Source of the DNA: Bacteroidales bacterium UBA5621
GTDB lineage: Bacteria; Bacteroidota; Bacteroidia; Bacteroidales; VadinHA17
Assembly (NCBI GenBank): GCA_002424525.1
Contig: DIKJ01000047.1
Location: 41,742 to 61,022, forward strand
Direction: 5' to 3'
DNA: 19,281 nucleotides
Shown here: positions 1 through 8,091 of the stretch, piece by piece
Position numbering within the stretch: the stretch's first letter is position 1
Layout of the letters: each line of letters starts with the position of its first letter
The notes under the pieces: generated by a model
Databases searched by the model: none
Told to the model about the DNA's origin: nothing
Seen by the model: only the letters and a program-made list of their open reading frames with translations
Made by a program: the position numbers and the translations under genes

Positions 1-13
1 AACCTGATCAAAA

Positions 14-1576
14 ATGAATACTGAAAAGAAGACACTGCGTGACTCAATTGCCCTAAGATGGTTTGTCCTTGTGCTGGTCAGTTCACTGATGTTTGGCACT
101 TACTGGTTCCAGGACTTCTTTTCCGGACTGAAGGGGCTGATGGAATCGGAGATGGGGTTCACAAGCGAAGAGTTCGGAAGGATTATCGGACTTACTACCA
201 TAGCCAACATGTTTGGAATGATCATCGTTGGAGGGATCATTCTCGATAAATGGGGGATAAGGCTTGCAGGACTGGTCTTTGGTGGGCTTGCAGCAGTGGG
301 AGGGGCCATAACAGCTCTGGCTTCAGCCGGTTTCTTCGGAGAGGACCATAGAACAATGCTTACCATGATGATAGTAGGCAGGATCCTGTTCGGATCAGGA
401 CTTGAAATAACATGCGTGGTCGTAACCAAAACCACGGTCAAATGGTTCAAGGGTTATGAGCTGGCCCTTGCAATGGCAATAAATATCGGCTTCGGAAGGC
501 TGGGTTCAGCACTCGGAATTGCGGTATCTCCCGATATAGCCAACGGAGTGGTATCTCCCGCTGTCACTTTCGCTGCCACCCTGATGGGCCTGGCTTTGAT
601 CCTTTTCCTGATCTATACTTTCTTTGACAGGAAGATTGATGCACAGAGAAAAGAGCAGTCAGGTGTAACTCCTGAAGAAGAGTTCAGGTTTTCCGACCTC
701 GTTAAGCTGGCTACAAATCCCTCATTTATTTACATAGCATTACTCTGTGTCTCATTCTATGCAGCTGTTTTCCCTTTCATACAGTATGCTCCCGATATGC
801 TGGTAAACAAGTTTAACTTCAGTTACATCCTGCCGGATGACCCCAGCAGTAATATAGTCCTGTTTGGGAGTAAAGCCATCGGCAATTCCAGTGTCTTTGT
901 CGTTCTGTTTATATTCGGACTCGCTTTTTCGCTGGTGCCTTCAAACATCAGGACGAGAATGAACAAAAATATCTCCATGCTGATAATTTTTGTCCTCTTC
1001 CTTCTGTTCATTTATCTTCTTAAAGATACATTCCGGCTCTGGTTCACCAACGGACCCAAAACCGCATCACTGATACCACTGGGCACGATTCTGTTCACCC
1101 CGATATTTGGTAACTTTGTAGATAAAAAGGGGTACGGCGCTTCATTAATGATCCTGGGGTCGCTCCTTCTTATTTTTGCACATGTGGCACTTTCGCTTTT
1201 CAGCATAAAAATTCTCGCATATATGGGACTTTTCAGCCTTGGAATTGCTTTTTCGCTGGTTCCGGCTGCCATGTGGCCCTCGGTCGCAAAAATAGTTCCT
1301 GAAAACCGCCTCGGGACCGCTTATGCTTCCATGTTCACTGTACAAAACTGGGGACTGGGTCTCTTTTTCTGGGGTATAGGGGCCTTGCTGGATCTGGTAA
1401 ACAGGAAAAACCTGCTTGCGATAAGAGCCGGGGAAATGACATACGATTATACAATCCCTATCTTTATCCTGGTAATTTGCGGGATTGTCTCGATATTTCT
1501 TGCTTATAAGCTGAAACAGGCTGACAAAAGACAGGGTTACGGCCTTGAACTTCCCTCCGGCCAGAAACCCGGGTAA
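14..1576 (+). CDS. MFS transporter, MFSD1-like
   Basis: A 520-residue inner-membrane transporter of the major facilitator superfamily. The protein is a series of hydrophobic helices with the MFS loop motif in both halves: GGIILDKWGIR near residues 73-83 and FVDKKGYGASLM near residues 371-382. The first half also has GRILFGSGLE followed by VKWFKGYELALAMAINIGFGRLGS, which resembles the eukaryotic lysosomal dipeptide transporter MFSD1 (recalled motif similarity, not a search). An unusually long middle region (about residues 210-330) separates the halves. The ATG lies 13 bp from the window edge, so its promoter is not visible. The stop codon is embedded in a GTAATCG heptamer repeat, and a cupin gene follows after 99 bp. 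Substrate is unknown; a peptide or organic anion is possible. The family call is sure, the subfamily moderately so. Confidence 0.88.
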   Translation: MNTEKKTLRDSIALRWFVLVLVSSLMFGTYWFQDFFSGLKGLMESEMGFTSEEFGRIIGLTTIANMFGMIIVGGIILDKWGIRLAGLVFGGLAAVGGAITALASAGFFGEDHRTMLTMMIVGRILFGSGLEITCVVVTKTTVKWFKGYELALAMAINIGFGRLGSALGIAVSPDIANGVVSPAVTFAATLMGLALILFLIYTFFDRKIDAQRKEQSGVTPEEEFRFSDLVKLATNPSFIYIALLCVSFYAAVFPFIQYAPDMLVNKFNFSYILPDDPSSNIVLFGSKAIGNSSVFVVLFIFGLAFSLVPSNIRTRMNKNISMLIIFVLFLLFIYLLKDTFRLWFTNGPKTASLIPLGTILFTPIFGNFVDKKGYGASLMILGSLLLIFAHVALSLFSIKILAYMGLFSLGIAFSLVPAAMWPSVAKIVPENRLGTAYASMFTVQNWGLGLFFWGIGALLDLVNRKNLLAIRAGEMTYDYTIPIFILVICGIVSIFLAYKLKQADKRQGYGLELPSGQKPG

Positions 1577-1675
1577 TCGGTAATCGGTAAGTCATTAGTA
1601 ACCAGCAACTTTTACCCGCCGAAGCCTCGGCGAAGGCGGGCAGCAACTAGTAACCAGTAACCAGTAACCAGACAT
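1573..1675. repeat. Compound heptamer and palindrome repeat, site 1
   Basis: This spacer is made almost entirely of short repeats. GTAATCG occurs twice in tandem (1573-1586) and overlaps the stop codon of the upstream transporter. TAACCAG occurs at 1599-1605 and three times in tandem at 1651-1671, ending 4 bp before the cupin ATG. Between them is a palindrome with arms CCCGCC (1615-1620) and GGCGGG (1635-1640), with an alternative inner hairpin CGCCGA/TCGGCG (1617-1622 and 1627-1632). The 8-bp direct repeat CAGCAACT (1603-1610 and 1641-1648) flanks the palindrome. Positions 1599-1628 and 1629-1647 are identical to the two arms of the repeat at 18150-18229. Confidence 0.85.
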
Positions 1676-2008
1676 ATGAAATCAAACGAATTTGAAAAAT
1701 CGAAAGTGTTCAGCTTCGACGGATCTGTCAATTACTCTGACAACGGCATCGTAAGCAAAACCGTCCTCAAGAAGGAGACAGGCAATATCTCACTCTTCGC
1801 ATTTGACAAGGGGGAAGCTCTTAGTGAACACACTGCCCCGTTTGATGCCCTCATCCAGGTAGTTGACGGGAAAAGTGAGATCATAATCGGCGGAAAATCA
1901 TTCATCCTCGATGCAGGTCAAAGCATAATAATGCCCGCGAATATACCTCATGCAGTGAGAGCAGTGGAGAAATTCAAGATGGTGCTGACGATGATCAAAA
2001 GCAACTGA
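1676..2008 (+). CDS. Small single-domain cupin protein
   Basis: A 110-residue protein with one cupin beta-barrel, probably cytoplasmic because no signal peptide is visible. The first cupin motif reads EHTAPFDALIQVVDG near residues 51-65 and the second GQSIIMPANIPHAV near 81-94. H52 and H92 are in the metal-ligand positions, but the second His of the usual HxH pair is replaced by Ala (residue 54), so metal binding may be altered or absent. Such small cupins bind small ligands or act as sugar or amino acid modifying enzymes; nothing here picks one. The ATG is preceded directly by the TAACCAG repeats, with no visible ribosome binding site. It runs in the same direction as the MFS gene 99 bp upstream and may share its transcript. 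It converges with the phosphate transporter, whose stop codon begins 2 bp after the cupin stop. Confidence 0.85.
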   Translation: MKSNEFEKSKVFSFDGSVNYSDNGIVSKTVLKKETGNISLFAFDKGEALSEHTAPFDALIQVVDGKSEIIIGGKSFILDAGQSIIMPANIPHAVRAVEKFKMVLTMIKSN

Positions 2009-2010
2009 GC

Positions 2011-4272
2011 CTATTTTTTCTTAGCCGGGTTGCCGTTCAGCAGAAAGTCGCGTTGCGATTTTGCCATATTAATGGTATGCAGGACGAGGTTCTTGCTCTC
2101 TGAGAGTAAATTAAGGTAAAGGAGGGTATTCCTGGTTCCTACCATTTCTGCTTTAATAAACTTAACCTGCTTTTTCTTCATTTTTAAAATCAGGTCAAGA
2201 ATTCCCTGTTGCTGTGATATCAGGACGGAAAGATCTTTAAAATTCCTTTTCTTGCTCAGAGCGTGGATTTCATCATAGAAAGATGATATTGCCTCGTTCA
2301 GTCCGTGCATGTCCTTTATCTGCTCACGCAGAAGGGGAGGGTGATTATTATCGAGATGCTCGTAGATAGGATCAGCGATATATCTCAGACAGTGAGCTAT
2401 TTCCCTTATATAGTCGAGGATCTGCACATAATATGGCCCGGTTTCAACTGAATCTTCCTCGAGCTTCCTCAGGGTAGTGTATATATTGTATTTTAGTTCC
2501 TTCGAATACTGGTTAAACTCTTCAATCTTTCGCAAAACCTTCTTCATCTTTTTCCGATCTTCCTTAATCAGGTTAAGGATAGTTGAGAAATAAAGCTTCG
2601 AAACCGTATTCACAACATTGGTAATGTCGGCATTGCATTTTTGCATGATATTCTCATCATTCAAAGTCTCCTTGTCGTCGATAACTTCTTTTCCGGCCTC
2701 TATTTTAGCTCTTTTTCTGTGAAGTATTGTCGTTCGGATTACAAAGAATATAGCCAGGGCTACCGCAATAAGGGTAGCGGTAATCCCTCCCCAGTTAAGC
2801 AGATTTGCTACGACAAAGGCAGCTGTAAACGCCGTAATTGCAGTAAAGAACCATCCTCCGATAACGCTTATAACGCCGGTTATCCTGTAAACGGCGCTCT
2901 CTCTGCCCCACGCCCTGTCAGACAGTGAAGTTCCCATCGCTACCATGAAAGTCACGTAGGTTGTCGAGAGCGGAAGTTTCAGGGAAGTTGCCGTGGCTAT
3001 AAGGATACTTGCCACGAACATGTTCACTGATGCCCTCAGAAGGTCGAATGACGAGGCGTCTTTAACTGCTTTTGACTTCTTCCTGTAAGACTCTGCATCA
3101 AACCGCTTTTCAATAAATGATCTCATCTTATCAGGAACCAGCCTGTTGATGAATTTTGTGAGTTCGACAGTGCCCCTGACCAGGGAACGTGAGACAAGTG
3201 ATGATGAAAACCTTTCCGCGCCGGTTCCCTGCCTTGCAAGGTTGATCTCAGTCTGCGAAACGGTCCTGGCTTTCTTTGATAAAAAAAGTGTCGCCACCAT
3301 TATGAGTCCGGCCGCTAGCAGGAAAAGCGTGGGGGTTTTGACCGGTTCTGATAAAACTCCCATTCTGAATGTTTCGGGAGTGAGGGAGGGGTTATTCAGG
3401 AACTCCTTGAATGATTCGAGCCCTGCAAGGGGAACCCCGATGAAATTCACCAGGTCGTTCCCTGCAAATGCCATTGCCAGGGAGAAGGTACCCACAAGTA
3501 TTATAATTCTGAGGATGTTGACATTGAAAAGAGTGAGGAGCAACTGAAGGATGGCTCCAAATCCGAGGAAGCAGATAATGAGGATCTGCCAGGTGTGTGT
3601 ATGGAGCCAGTCAACTGCCTCAGGGGTCATGAAGGAGGCTCCTTTCGCTCCTTTGACGAGAATGAAATATATTATTGCCGTGATCGCCAGGCCACCCCAG
3701 ATGGCTCCGAAATACTTCATGTAACGTTCGTAATTAAACGAAAAAATGAGCCGGGTAAAAAACTGCACGATCATGCCGCACGTAAAGGCAACGACCACCG
3801 AAAGCAGAATGCCTGAAATAATTGCCAGCGCTTTCGAGGAGTTTATATATGTGCTGAGATCTCCAAGGGTTTCAGCCGAGTTCGAGATCTTTATTATCGA
3901 CACCGCAACGGCAGCCCCGAGCAGTTCAAAGATTATCGAGACTGTTGTGGAAGTGGGGAACCCGAACGTATTGAAAGTGTCGAGCAGGATGACATCGGTT
4001 AACATCACTGCAAGGAAAATGACCATTATCTCGGAAAAGTAGAATTGCCCGGGATGAAAAATGCCCGACCGTGCTATCTCCATCATTCCGCTCGAGAAGG
4101 TGGCTCCCACAAGAACTCCCAGTCCCGCTATTGCCAGTATGACTTTTAATGGTGCGACCCTTGAGCCTATGGCCGAGTTAAGAAAATTAGCCGCATCATT
4201 GGTAATTCCTACTACGAGATCCGAAACGGCAAGGAATATCAGAACAACTACAAATACGAGATAAATATTCAC
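2011..4272 (-). CDS. PiT-family inorganic phosphate transporter with PhoU-like C-terminal domain
   Basis: A 753-residue inner-membrane protein for low-affinity, cation-coupled phosphate uptake. The duplicated PiT signature is present: GITNDAANFLNSAI at residues 22-35 and GNDLVNFIGVP at 271-281. The duplicated PxSTT elements are FGFPTSTTVS (103-112) and LKLPLSTTYV (431-440). Membrane segments run to about residue 513. After a charged linker, residues about 545-745 form a predicted helical, Lys/Glu-rich region like PhoU, which in other bacteria regulates phosphate transport and signalling. The fusion is usual in Bacteroidota and makes the protein much longer than E. coli PitA (about 500 residues). 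The start is GTG: an in-frame TAA lies at 4285-4287 and the N-terminus matches the family, so no ATG is available. It is divergent from the dipeptidase gene. Pi versus metal-phosphate as substrate cannot be told from sequence. Confidence 0.9.
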   Translation of the reverse strand: MNIYLVFVVVLIFLAVSDLVVGITNDAANFLNSAIGSRVAPLKVILAIAGLGVLVGATFSSGMMEIARSGIFHPGQFYFSEIMVIFLAVMLTDVILLDTFNTFGFPTSTTVSIIFELLGAAVAVSIIKISNSAETLGDLSTYINSSKALAIISGILLSVVVAFTCGMIVQFFTRLIFSFNYERYMKYFGAIWGGLAITAIIYFILVKGAKGASFMTPEAVDWLHTHTWQILIICFLGFGAILQLLLTLFNVNILRIIILVGTFSLAMAFAGNDLVNFIGVPLAGLESFKEFLNNPSLTPETFRMGVLSEPVKTPTLFLLAAGLIMVATLFLSKKARTVSQTEINLARQGTGAERFSSSLVSRSLVRGTVELTKFINRLVPDKMRSFIEKRFDAESYRKKSKAVKDASSFDLLRASVNMFVASILIATATSLKLPLSTTYVTFMVAMGTSLSDRAWGRESAVYRITGVISVIGGWFFTAITAFTAAFVVANLLNWGGITATLIAVALAIFFVIRTTILHRKRAKIEAGKEVIDDKETLNDENIMQKCNADITNVVNTVSKLYFSTILNLIKEDRKKMKKVLRKIEEFNQYSKELKYNIYTTLRKLEEDSVETGPYYVQILDYIREIAHCLRYIADPIYEHLDNNHPPLLREQIKDMHGLNEAISSFYDEIHALSKKRNFKDLSVLISQQQGILDLILKMKKKQVKFIKAEMVGTRNTLLYLNLLSESKNLVLHTINMAKSQRDFLLNGNPAKKK

Positions 4273-4474
4273 CAGTGACCGGTTTTACAATACTCTCCAA
4301 AAAGAGAGTGTGAAATTATGACAATAAACCGAAAATTCAAAACCCCCGGGATGTTAAGTTTTTGTTACAATCCATACCAAAAGAGATCTGAATTGTTTAA
4401 TTCGGATCGTAATCATTTTTTATCTGCCGGAAAAATATTAGTTTTATGATTATTCAAAATTTAAAACTGAAACA
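4273..4474. promoter_or_regulatory. Divergent intergenic region between phosphate transporter and pepD
   Basis: This 202-bp AT-rich stretch must hold the promoters of both divergent genes, but neither is a clean match. For pepD, TAGTTTTA at 4439-4446 fits TAnnTTTG except for the last base, with no clear TTTG upstream. For the transporter, no good match was found. A small inverted repeat, ACTCTC (4292-4297) and GAGAGT (4304-4309) around a 6-base loop, lies 19 bp upstream of the GTG start and would form a hairpin in the transporter leader. No ORF of note. Confidence 0.4.
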
Positions 4475-5932
4475 ATGAACGACATAAGAAAACTTAAACC
4501 TGAAACTCTCTGGAGTTACTTCCATGATATTACTCAGATCCCTCATCCATCAAAGAAAGAGGAGAAGATTGTGGAATATATGAGAGAATTTGGCAAAAAG
4601 CATAACCTTGAGACCGTTGTCGACAAAACCGGAAATGTTGTAATACGGAAACCGGCCACAAAGGGCATGGAAAACCGCAAAGGCGTTATCCTGCAGGCAC
4701 ATCTCGACATGGTCCCGCAAAAAAACAGCGACAAGAAGCACGATTTTGAAAAAGATCCCATAGAAACAGTCATTGACGGGGAGTGGGTTAAAGCCGGCGG
4801 AACCACCCTCGGTTCTGATAACGGGATCGGAGTGGCGGCAGCCCTCACTCTCCTGGCTTCTGACAATATCCCTCACGGCCCGGTCGAAGCACTATTTACT
4901 GTTGACGAAGAGACCGGCATGACAGGAGCTTTCGGACTTACCAAAGGATTGTTGAAGGGTGATATACTTCTCAATCTCGACTCCGAGGATGAGGGTGAAC
5001 TCTATGTGGGCTGCGCAGGAGGTGTCGATGTGGTTGCAAGAAAAGGATACGCCCAGGAAAAATGCCCCGCAGGAATGGAGGCTTTCAGAATTACTGCAAA
5101 AGGTTTAAAGGGAGGACATTCCGGGATCGACATTCCGCTGGGAAGGGCAAATGCCAACAAGATCATGTTCCGCTTCCTCATGCAGGCTGAGTCTGATTTT
5201 GGTATCCGGATCGCTGAAGCACAGGGGGGAGATCTTAGAAATGCAATTCCAAGAGAGTCACACTCCATTGTCGTTCTCCCTGAAATAAAAGCTTCTGAAT
5301 TCAGGAAGTTCGTTAAGGAGTATGAAAAGATGTACAGGGCAGAATTCTCTGATACAGAACCAGATCTTAGCTTTTCACTGGAGAAGGTTGAACTGCCTGC
5401 CCGGGTGATGAATCAGGGTGAACAATACAGGATCATCAGAGCCCTTTATGCCTGCCCCAACGGAGTTCAGCGAATGAGCCAGGCTATGAAGGGACTTGTT
5501 GAGACATCTAATAATCTGGCTATCGTCAGAGTGGCTGAAGGAAAATTCGAAACATACAACCTCACGCGTAGTTCAGTCGATTCGGCAAAAGAGGCGACAG
5601 CCTGGAAAATTGCTGCCGTATTCCACCTCATTGGAGCTGATGTCAGCCAGTCGGGCAGTTACCCCGGATGGAAACCGGATATGGCTTCGCCGATCCTGAA
5701 AACAATGAGCGAGGTATATAACAGGATGTACGGAAAGGTTCCTGAGGTTAAAGCAATACATGCAGGACTCGAGTGCGGTATCATCGGAGGCGTTTATAAA
5801 AACCTCGATATGATTTCCTTCGGGCCCACAATCAGGCACCCGCATTCACCTGACGAAAAAGTTCATGTTCCTTCTGTGAAGAAGTTCTTTGATTATTTAT
5901 GCGAAACACTAAAGAGTGTTCCGGTCAAATAA
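4475..5932 (+). CDS. pepD: Aminoacyl-histidine dipeptidase (M20 family, PepD/carnosinase type)
   Basis: A 485-residue cytoplasmic metallopeptidase that hydrolyses dipeptides, classically Xaa-His such as carnosine, using two metal ions. Length equals that of E. coli PepD. The metal and catalytic motifs are all visible: QAHLDMVP with H76 and D78, SDNGIG with D115, DEETGMTGA with E145 and E146, NLDSEDEG with D169, KGGHSG with H215, IHAGLECG at 428-435, and PHSPDE with H457. The insert between about 205 and 390 is the lid/dimerisation domain of the M20C group. The ATG is preceded by an A-rich leader. It stands alone, divergent from the phosphate transporter and convergent with the carboxylase operon, with a palindrome between. 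The real substrate range (histidine-containing dipeptides or general dipeptides) is not determined by the sequence. Confidence 0.93.
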   Translation: MNDIRKLKPETLWSYFHDITQIPHPSKKEEKIVEYMREFGKKHNLETVVDKTGNVVIRKPATKGMENRKGVILQAHLDMVPQKNSDKKHDFEKDPIETVIDGEWVKAGGTTLGSDNGIGVAAALTLLASDNIPHGPVEALFTVDEETGMTGAFGLTKGLLKGDILLNLDSEDEGELYVGCAGGVDVVARKGYAQEKCPAGMEAFRITAKGLKGGHSGIDIPLGRANANKIMFRFLMQAESDFGIRIAEAQGGDLRNAIPRESHSIVVLPEIKASEFRKFVKEYEKMYRAEFSDTEPDLSFSLEKVELPARVMNQGEQYRIIRALYACPNGVQRMSQAMKGLVETSNNLAIVRVAEGKFETYNLTRSSVDSAKEATAWKIAAVFHLIGADVSQSGSYPGWKPDMASPILKTMSEVYNRMYGKVPEVKAIHAGLECGIIGGVYKNLDMISFGPTIRHPHSPDEKVHVPSVKKFFDYLCETLKSVPVK

Positions 5933-5945
5933 ATTCACCTCACCC

Positions 5946-5975
5946 TAAATCCCTCTCCCCTGGGAGAGGGATTTA
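5946..5975. terminator. Palindromic element between convergent genes, possible bidirectional terminator
   Basis: A perfect 14-bp inverted repeat, TAAATCCCTCTCCC (5946-5959) and GGGAGAGGGATTTA (5962-5975), separated by two bases, lies 13 bp after the pepD stop codon and 31 bp after the stop codon of the carrier gene on the other strand. It can fold on either transcript, but there is no T-run on either side, so it may be a REP-like element rather than a classical terminator. The flanking CACCTCACCCTAAATCC is like dispersed extragenic repeats seen in many bacterial genomes. Confidence 0.6.
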
Positions 5976-6006
5976 AATAGTTGATAATTTGAGATTAAGG
6001 ACAAAT

Positions 6007-6537
6007 CTAGTCTGGCTTTATTTCTACCAGAACATCGTCCTTCATGACATTAATGCCGGTTTTTGCAGCCACTTTCATGATCTTTCCGTTTACCGGCGAC
6101 TGTATCTCGTTCTGCATCTTCATTGCCTCTAGAATCACCACAGGTTCGCCACGCAGTACGTCTGCTCCTTCCCGGGCAAACACATCAAGTATTTTGCCGG
6201 GCATCGGGGCCCTGATCAGCTCTGTTTCAACCTTGCCCTTGACGGTACTCAGGACTTTCATCCTTTTTAGTGAAAAGGGAGTTTCGACCGTGAATGTGTA
6301 ACTTATATCGTTGAAGAGTATTTCATATTTGTTTTGCCGCGACCTTACGATCTCAACAGGATATTTCCGGTTCTTCCATAAAATATAGGTGCCGAACTTT
6401 TCATCGGCTTTCAGTTTCACCTCATAATCCCTTTTGCCGATCCTGATCGTGTGTTTCAGCGGCAGTGGGAAACTGTATCTCCTCTTTTCAGAGGAGAGGG
6501 CATATAGCTTTTTGATGCTGGTCTTCTTACTGGTCAT
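6007..6537 (-). CDS. Biotin carboxyl carrier subunit of acyl-CoA carboxylase
   Basis: A 176-residue carrier protein that shuttles carboxyl-biotin between the biotin carboxylase and the carboxyltransferase encoded upstream in the same operon. The biotinyl domain occupies about residues 105-174, with PMPGKI at 111-116 and the biotinylation site EAMKMQN at 137-143 (K140 is the modified lysine). Residues about 25-95 are beta-rich and correspond by position to the BT region between the carboxylase and biotin domains of propionyl-CoA carboxylase alpha chains. Carrier plus carboxylase therefore look like a split alpha chain. It starts 15 bp after the biotin carboxylase stop codon and is the last gene of the operon. 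It could instead serve a decarboxylase, but the carboxylase partner argues against that. Confidence 0.9.
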   Translation of the reverse strand: MTSKKTSIKKLYALSSEKRRYSFPLPLKHTIRIGKRDYEVKLKADEKFGTYILWKNRKYPVEIVRSRQNKYEILFNDISYTFTVETPFSLKRMKVLSTVKGKVETELIRAPMPGKILDVFAREGADVLRGEPVVILEAMKMQNEIQSPVNGKIMKVAAKTGINVMKDDVLVEIKPD

Positions 6538-6552
6538 CGGTCCGCGGCAATT

Positions 6553-8058
6553 TTAAAACTGATTAATTCTTTTGTTGAGCAACCAGGGACTCATCTCCTT
6601 TCCGTCCCTGAAATCCACACTGATACTGTCATCCTGGAGGTTTTCCTCAATAAAGAGTTTCGTTGCCAGCCAGGCGGCAAGCATCTCCTCATACTCGCTG
6701 TTATAATAAAACTGCGTAAGATCTTTTTCTATAAATGCAGTGGTAAAATCACCCTCAATGAATTTTGGATGCCTCACAAGCATTCTGAAAAATGGCAGGG
6801 TTGTCTTTGTGCCCTTTATCCAGACCTTGTCGAGAGCCATTTTGCAGTTTTTTATCGCATTTTTGCGGTCGTCACCCCGTACAATCAGTTTTGCGATCAT
6901 CGAGTCAAAGCTCGCAACAATCACCGAACCGTCTCTAACCCCGGTATCGACTCTTACACACGGGTCAGAGGGCAGGCTCAGGCTTTCTATTTTGCCGGGA
7001 TCAGGAGCAAACCCTGCCTGGACATCTTCAGCATTTATCCTGCATTCTATAGCCCATCCGGTGAGTTTGATATCATCCTGACCGAATTTCAGGGTCTCTC
7101 CGTTCGCAATGCGGATCTGCTGTTCAACAAGGTCAATACCGGTGATGATTTCCGTTACGGGATGCTCTACCTGGATCCTGGTATTCATCTCCATAAAATA
7201 GAAATTCCTGTCAGAGTCGAGAAGAAACTCCACCGTTCCCGCCGAATAATAATTGACTGCTTTAGCAATCTGCACGGCGAGCCTTCCCATCTCTTCCCTG
7301 AGCTTTTCATCCAGGGCAGGGGAGGGGGCCTCTTCCAGCAGTTTCTGGTGCTTCCTTTGTATCGAGCACTCCCTTTCTCCCAGGTGTATTATGTTTCCCT
7401 TTGTGTCTCCAAGTATCTGAAATTCAATATGTTTTGGATTTTCAATGTATTTCTCGATAAATACTGAAGGATCGTTAAAAGCTTTTTCAGCCTCCTTGCT
7501 GGCGGTAATGAAGAGCCGCTCCATCTCTTCAGCCTTTCTTACGATCCTCATCCCGCGTCCTCCACCGCCCGATGCGGCCTTGATAATAACCGGATAGCCA
7601 ATTTTGCCTGCAACAGCTGCAGCCTCTTCCTCGTTCCCTATATTGCCTTCACTTCCCGTAGCCATCGGAATGCCTCCGGCAAGTGCTATTCTGCGGGCTA
7701 TGGTCTTATTGCCCATCTTATATATCGAATCGGGTGAAGGGCCAATGAAAACGATCTTGTTCTCTGCACATTTCTGTGCGAAATAGGCGTTCTCTGCAAG
7801 AAACCCGTACCCCGGATGAACGGCATCCGATCCTGTTTCAAGAGCTATCCTGATGATCTTTTCTATATCGAGAAAAACAGGTATCTCAGACGTATCACTG
7901 GTGTGATCGTACACCTGGTCGGCGTACGACAGATACATTGCATTGGGTTCCAGAGCTGTTTTTACTGCAACAGATTCGATTTTCATCCTCTTTGCAGTCT
8001 TCATGATCCTGACAGCTATCTCGCCACGGTTTGCTATTAATATACGTTTAATCCTCAT
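6553..8058 (-). CDS. accC: Biotin carboxylase subunit of acyl-CoA carboxylase
   Basis: A 501-residue ATP-grasp enzyme that carboxylates biotin on the carrier protein using ATP and bicarbonate. The order is N-terminal domain (ILIANRGEIAVRI at 6-18, HPGYGFLAEN at 81-90), ATP-grasp with the Gly-rich loop AASGGGGRGM (161-170), HIEFQILGD (210-218), GERECSIQRKHQKLLEEAPS (227-246), the catalytic FMEMNTRIQVEHPVTE stretch (288-303), and the C-terminal domain (ECRINAED at 338-345). It is about 50 residues longer than E. coli AccC, with the extra residues at the C-terminus (about 450-501). That extension may contact the carrier or the carboxyltransferase. The gene follows the carboxyltransferase after a 98-bp spacer containing nine heptamer repeats, and is followed by the carrier gene after 15 bp. 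The pairing suggests a propionyl- or acyl-CoA carboxylase rather than the fatty-acid-synthesis AccABCD. Confidence 0.93.
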   Translation of the reverse strand: MRIKRILIANRGEIAVRIMKTAKRMKIESVAVKTALEPNAMYLSYADQVYDHTSDTSEIPVFLDIEKIIRIALETGSDAVHPGYGFLAENAYFAQKCAENKIVFIGPSPDSIYKMGNKTIARRIALAGGIPMATGSEGNIGNEEEAAAVAGKIGYPVIIKAASGGGGRGMRIVRKAEEMERLFITASKEAEKAFNDPSVFIEKYIENPKHIEFQILGDTKGNIIHLGERECSIQRKHQKLLEEAPSPALDEKLREEMGRLAVQIAKAVNYYSAGTVEFLLDSDRNFYFMEMNTRIQVEHPVTEIITGIDLVEQQIRIANGETLKFGQDDIKLTGWAIECRINAEDVQAGFAPDPGKIESLSLPSDPCVRVDTGVRDGSVIVASFDSMIAKLIVRGDDRKNAIKNCKMALDKVWIKGTKTTLPFFRMLVRHPKFIEGDFTTAFIEKDLTQFYYNSEYEEMLAAWLATKLFIEENLQDDSISVDFRDGKEMSPWLLNKRINQF

Positions 8059-8091
8059 TTTTATCTGATTGATACTGCTAAACAGTTCCTC

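Noticed and set aside
1464..1646. Minus-strand frame with an LPAFAEASAGK-like peptide
   Set aside because: It is the translation of the palindromic repeat running into the end of the transporter gene; not a protein gene.
6769..7467. A 232-codon open frame antisense to the biotin carboxylase gene
   Set aside because: The opposite strand encodes an intact, fully motif-bearing biotin carboxylase; the antisense frame has no recognisable domain.
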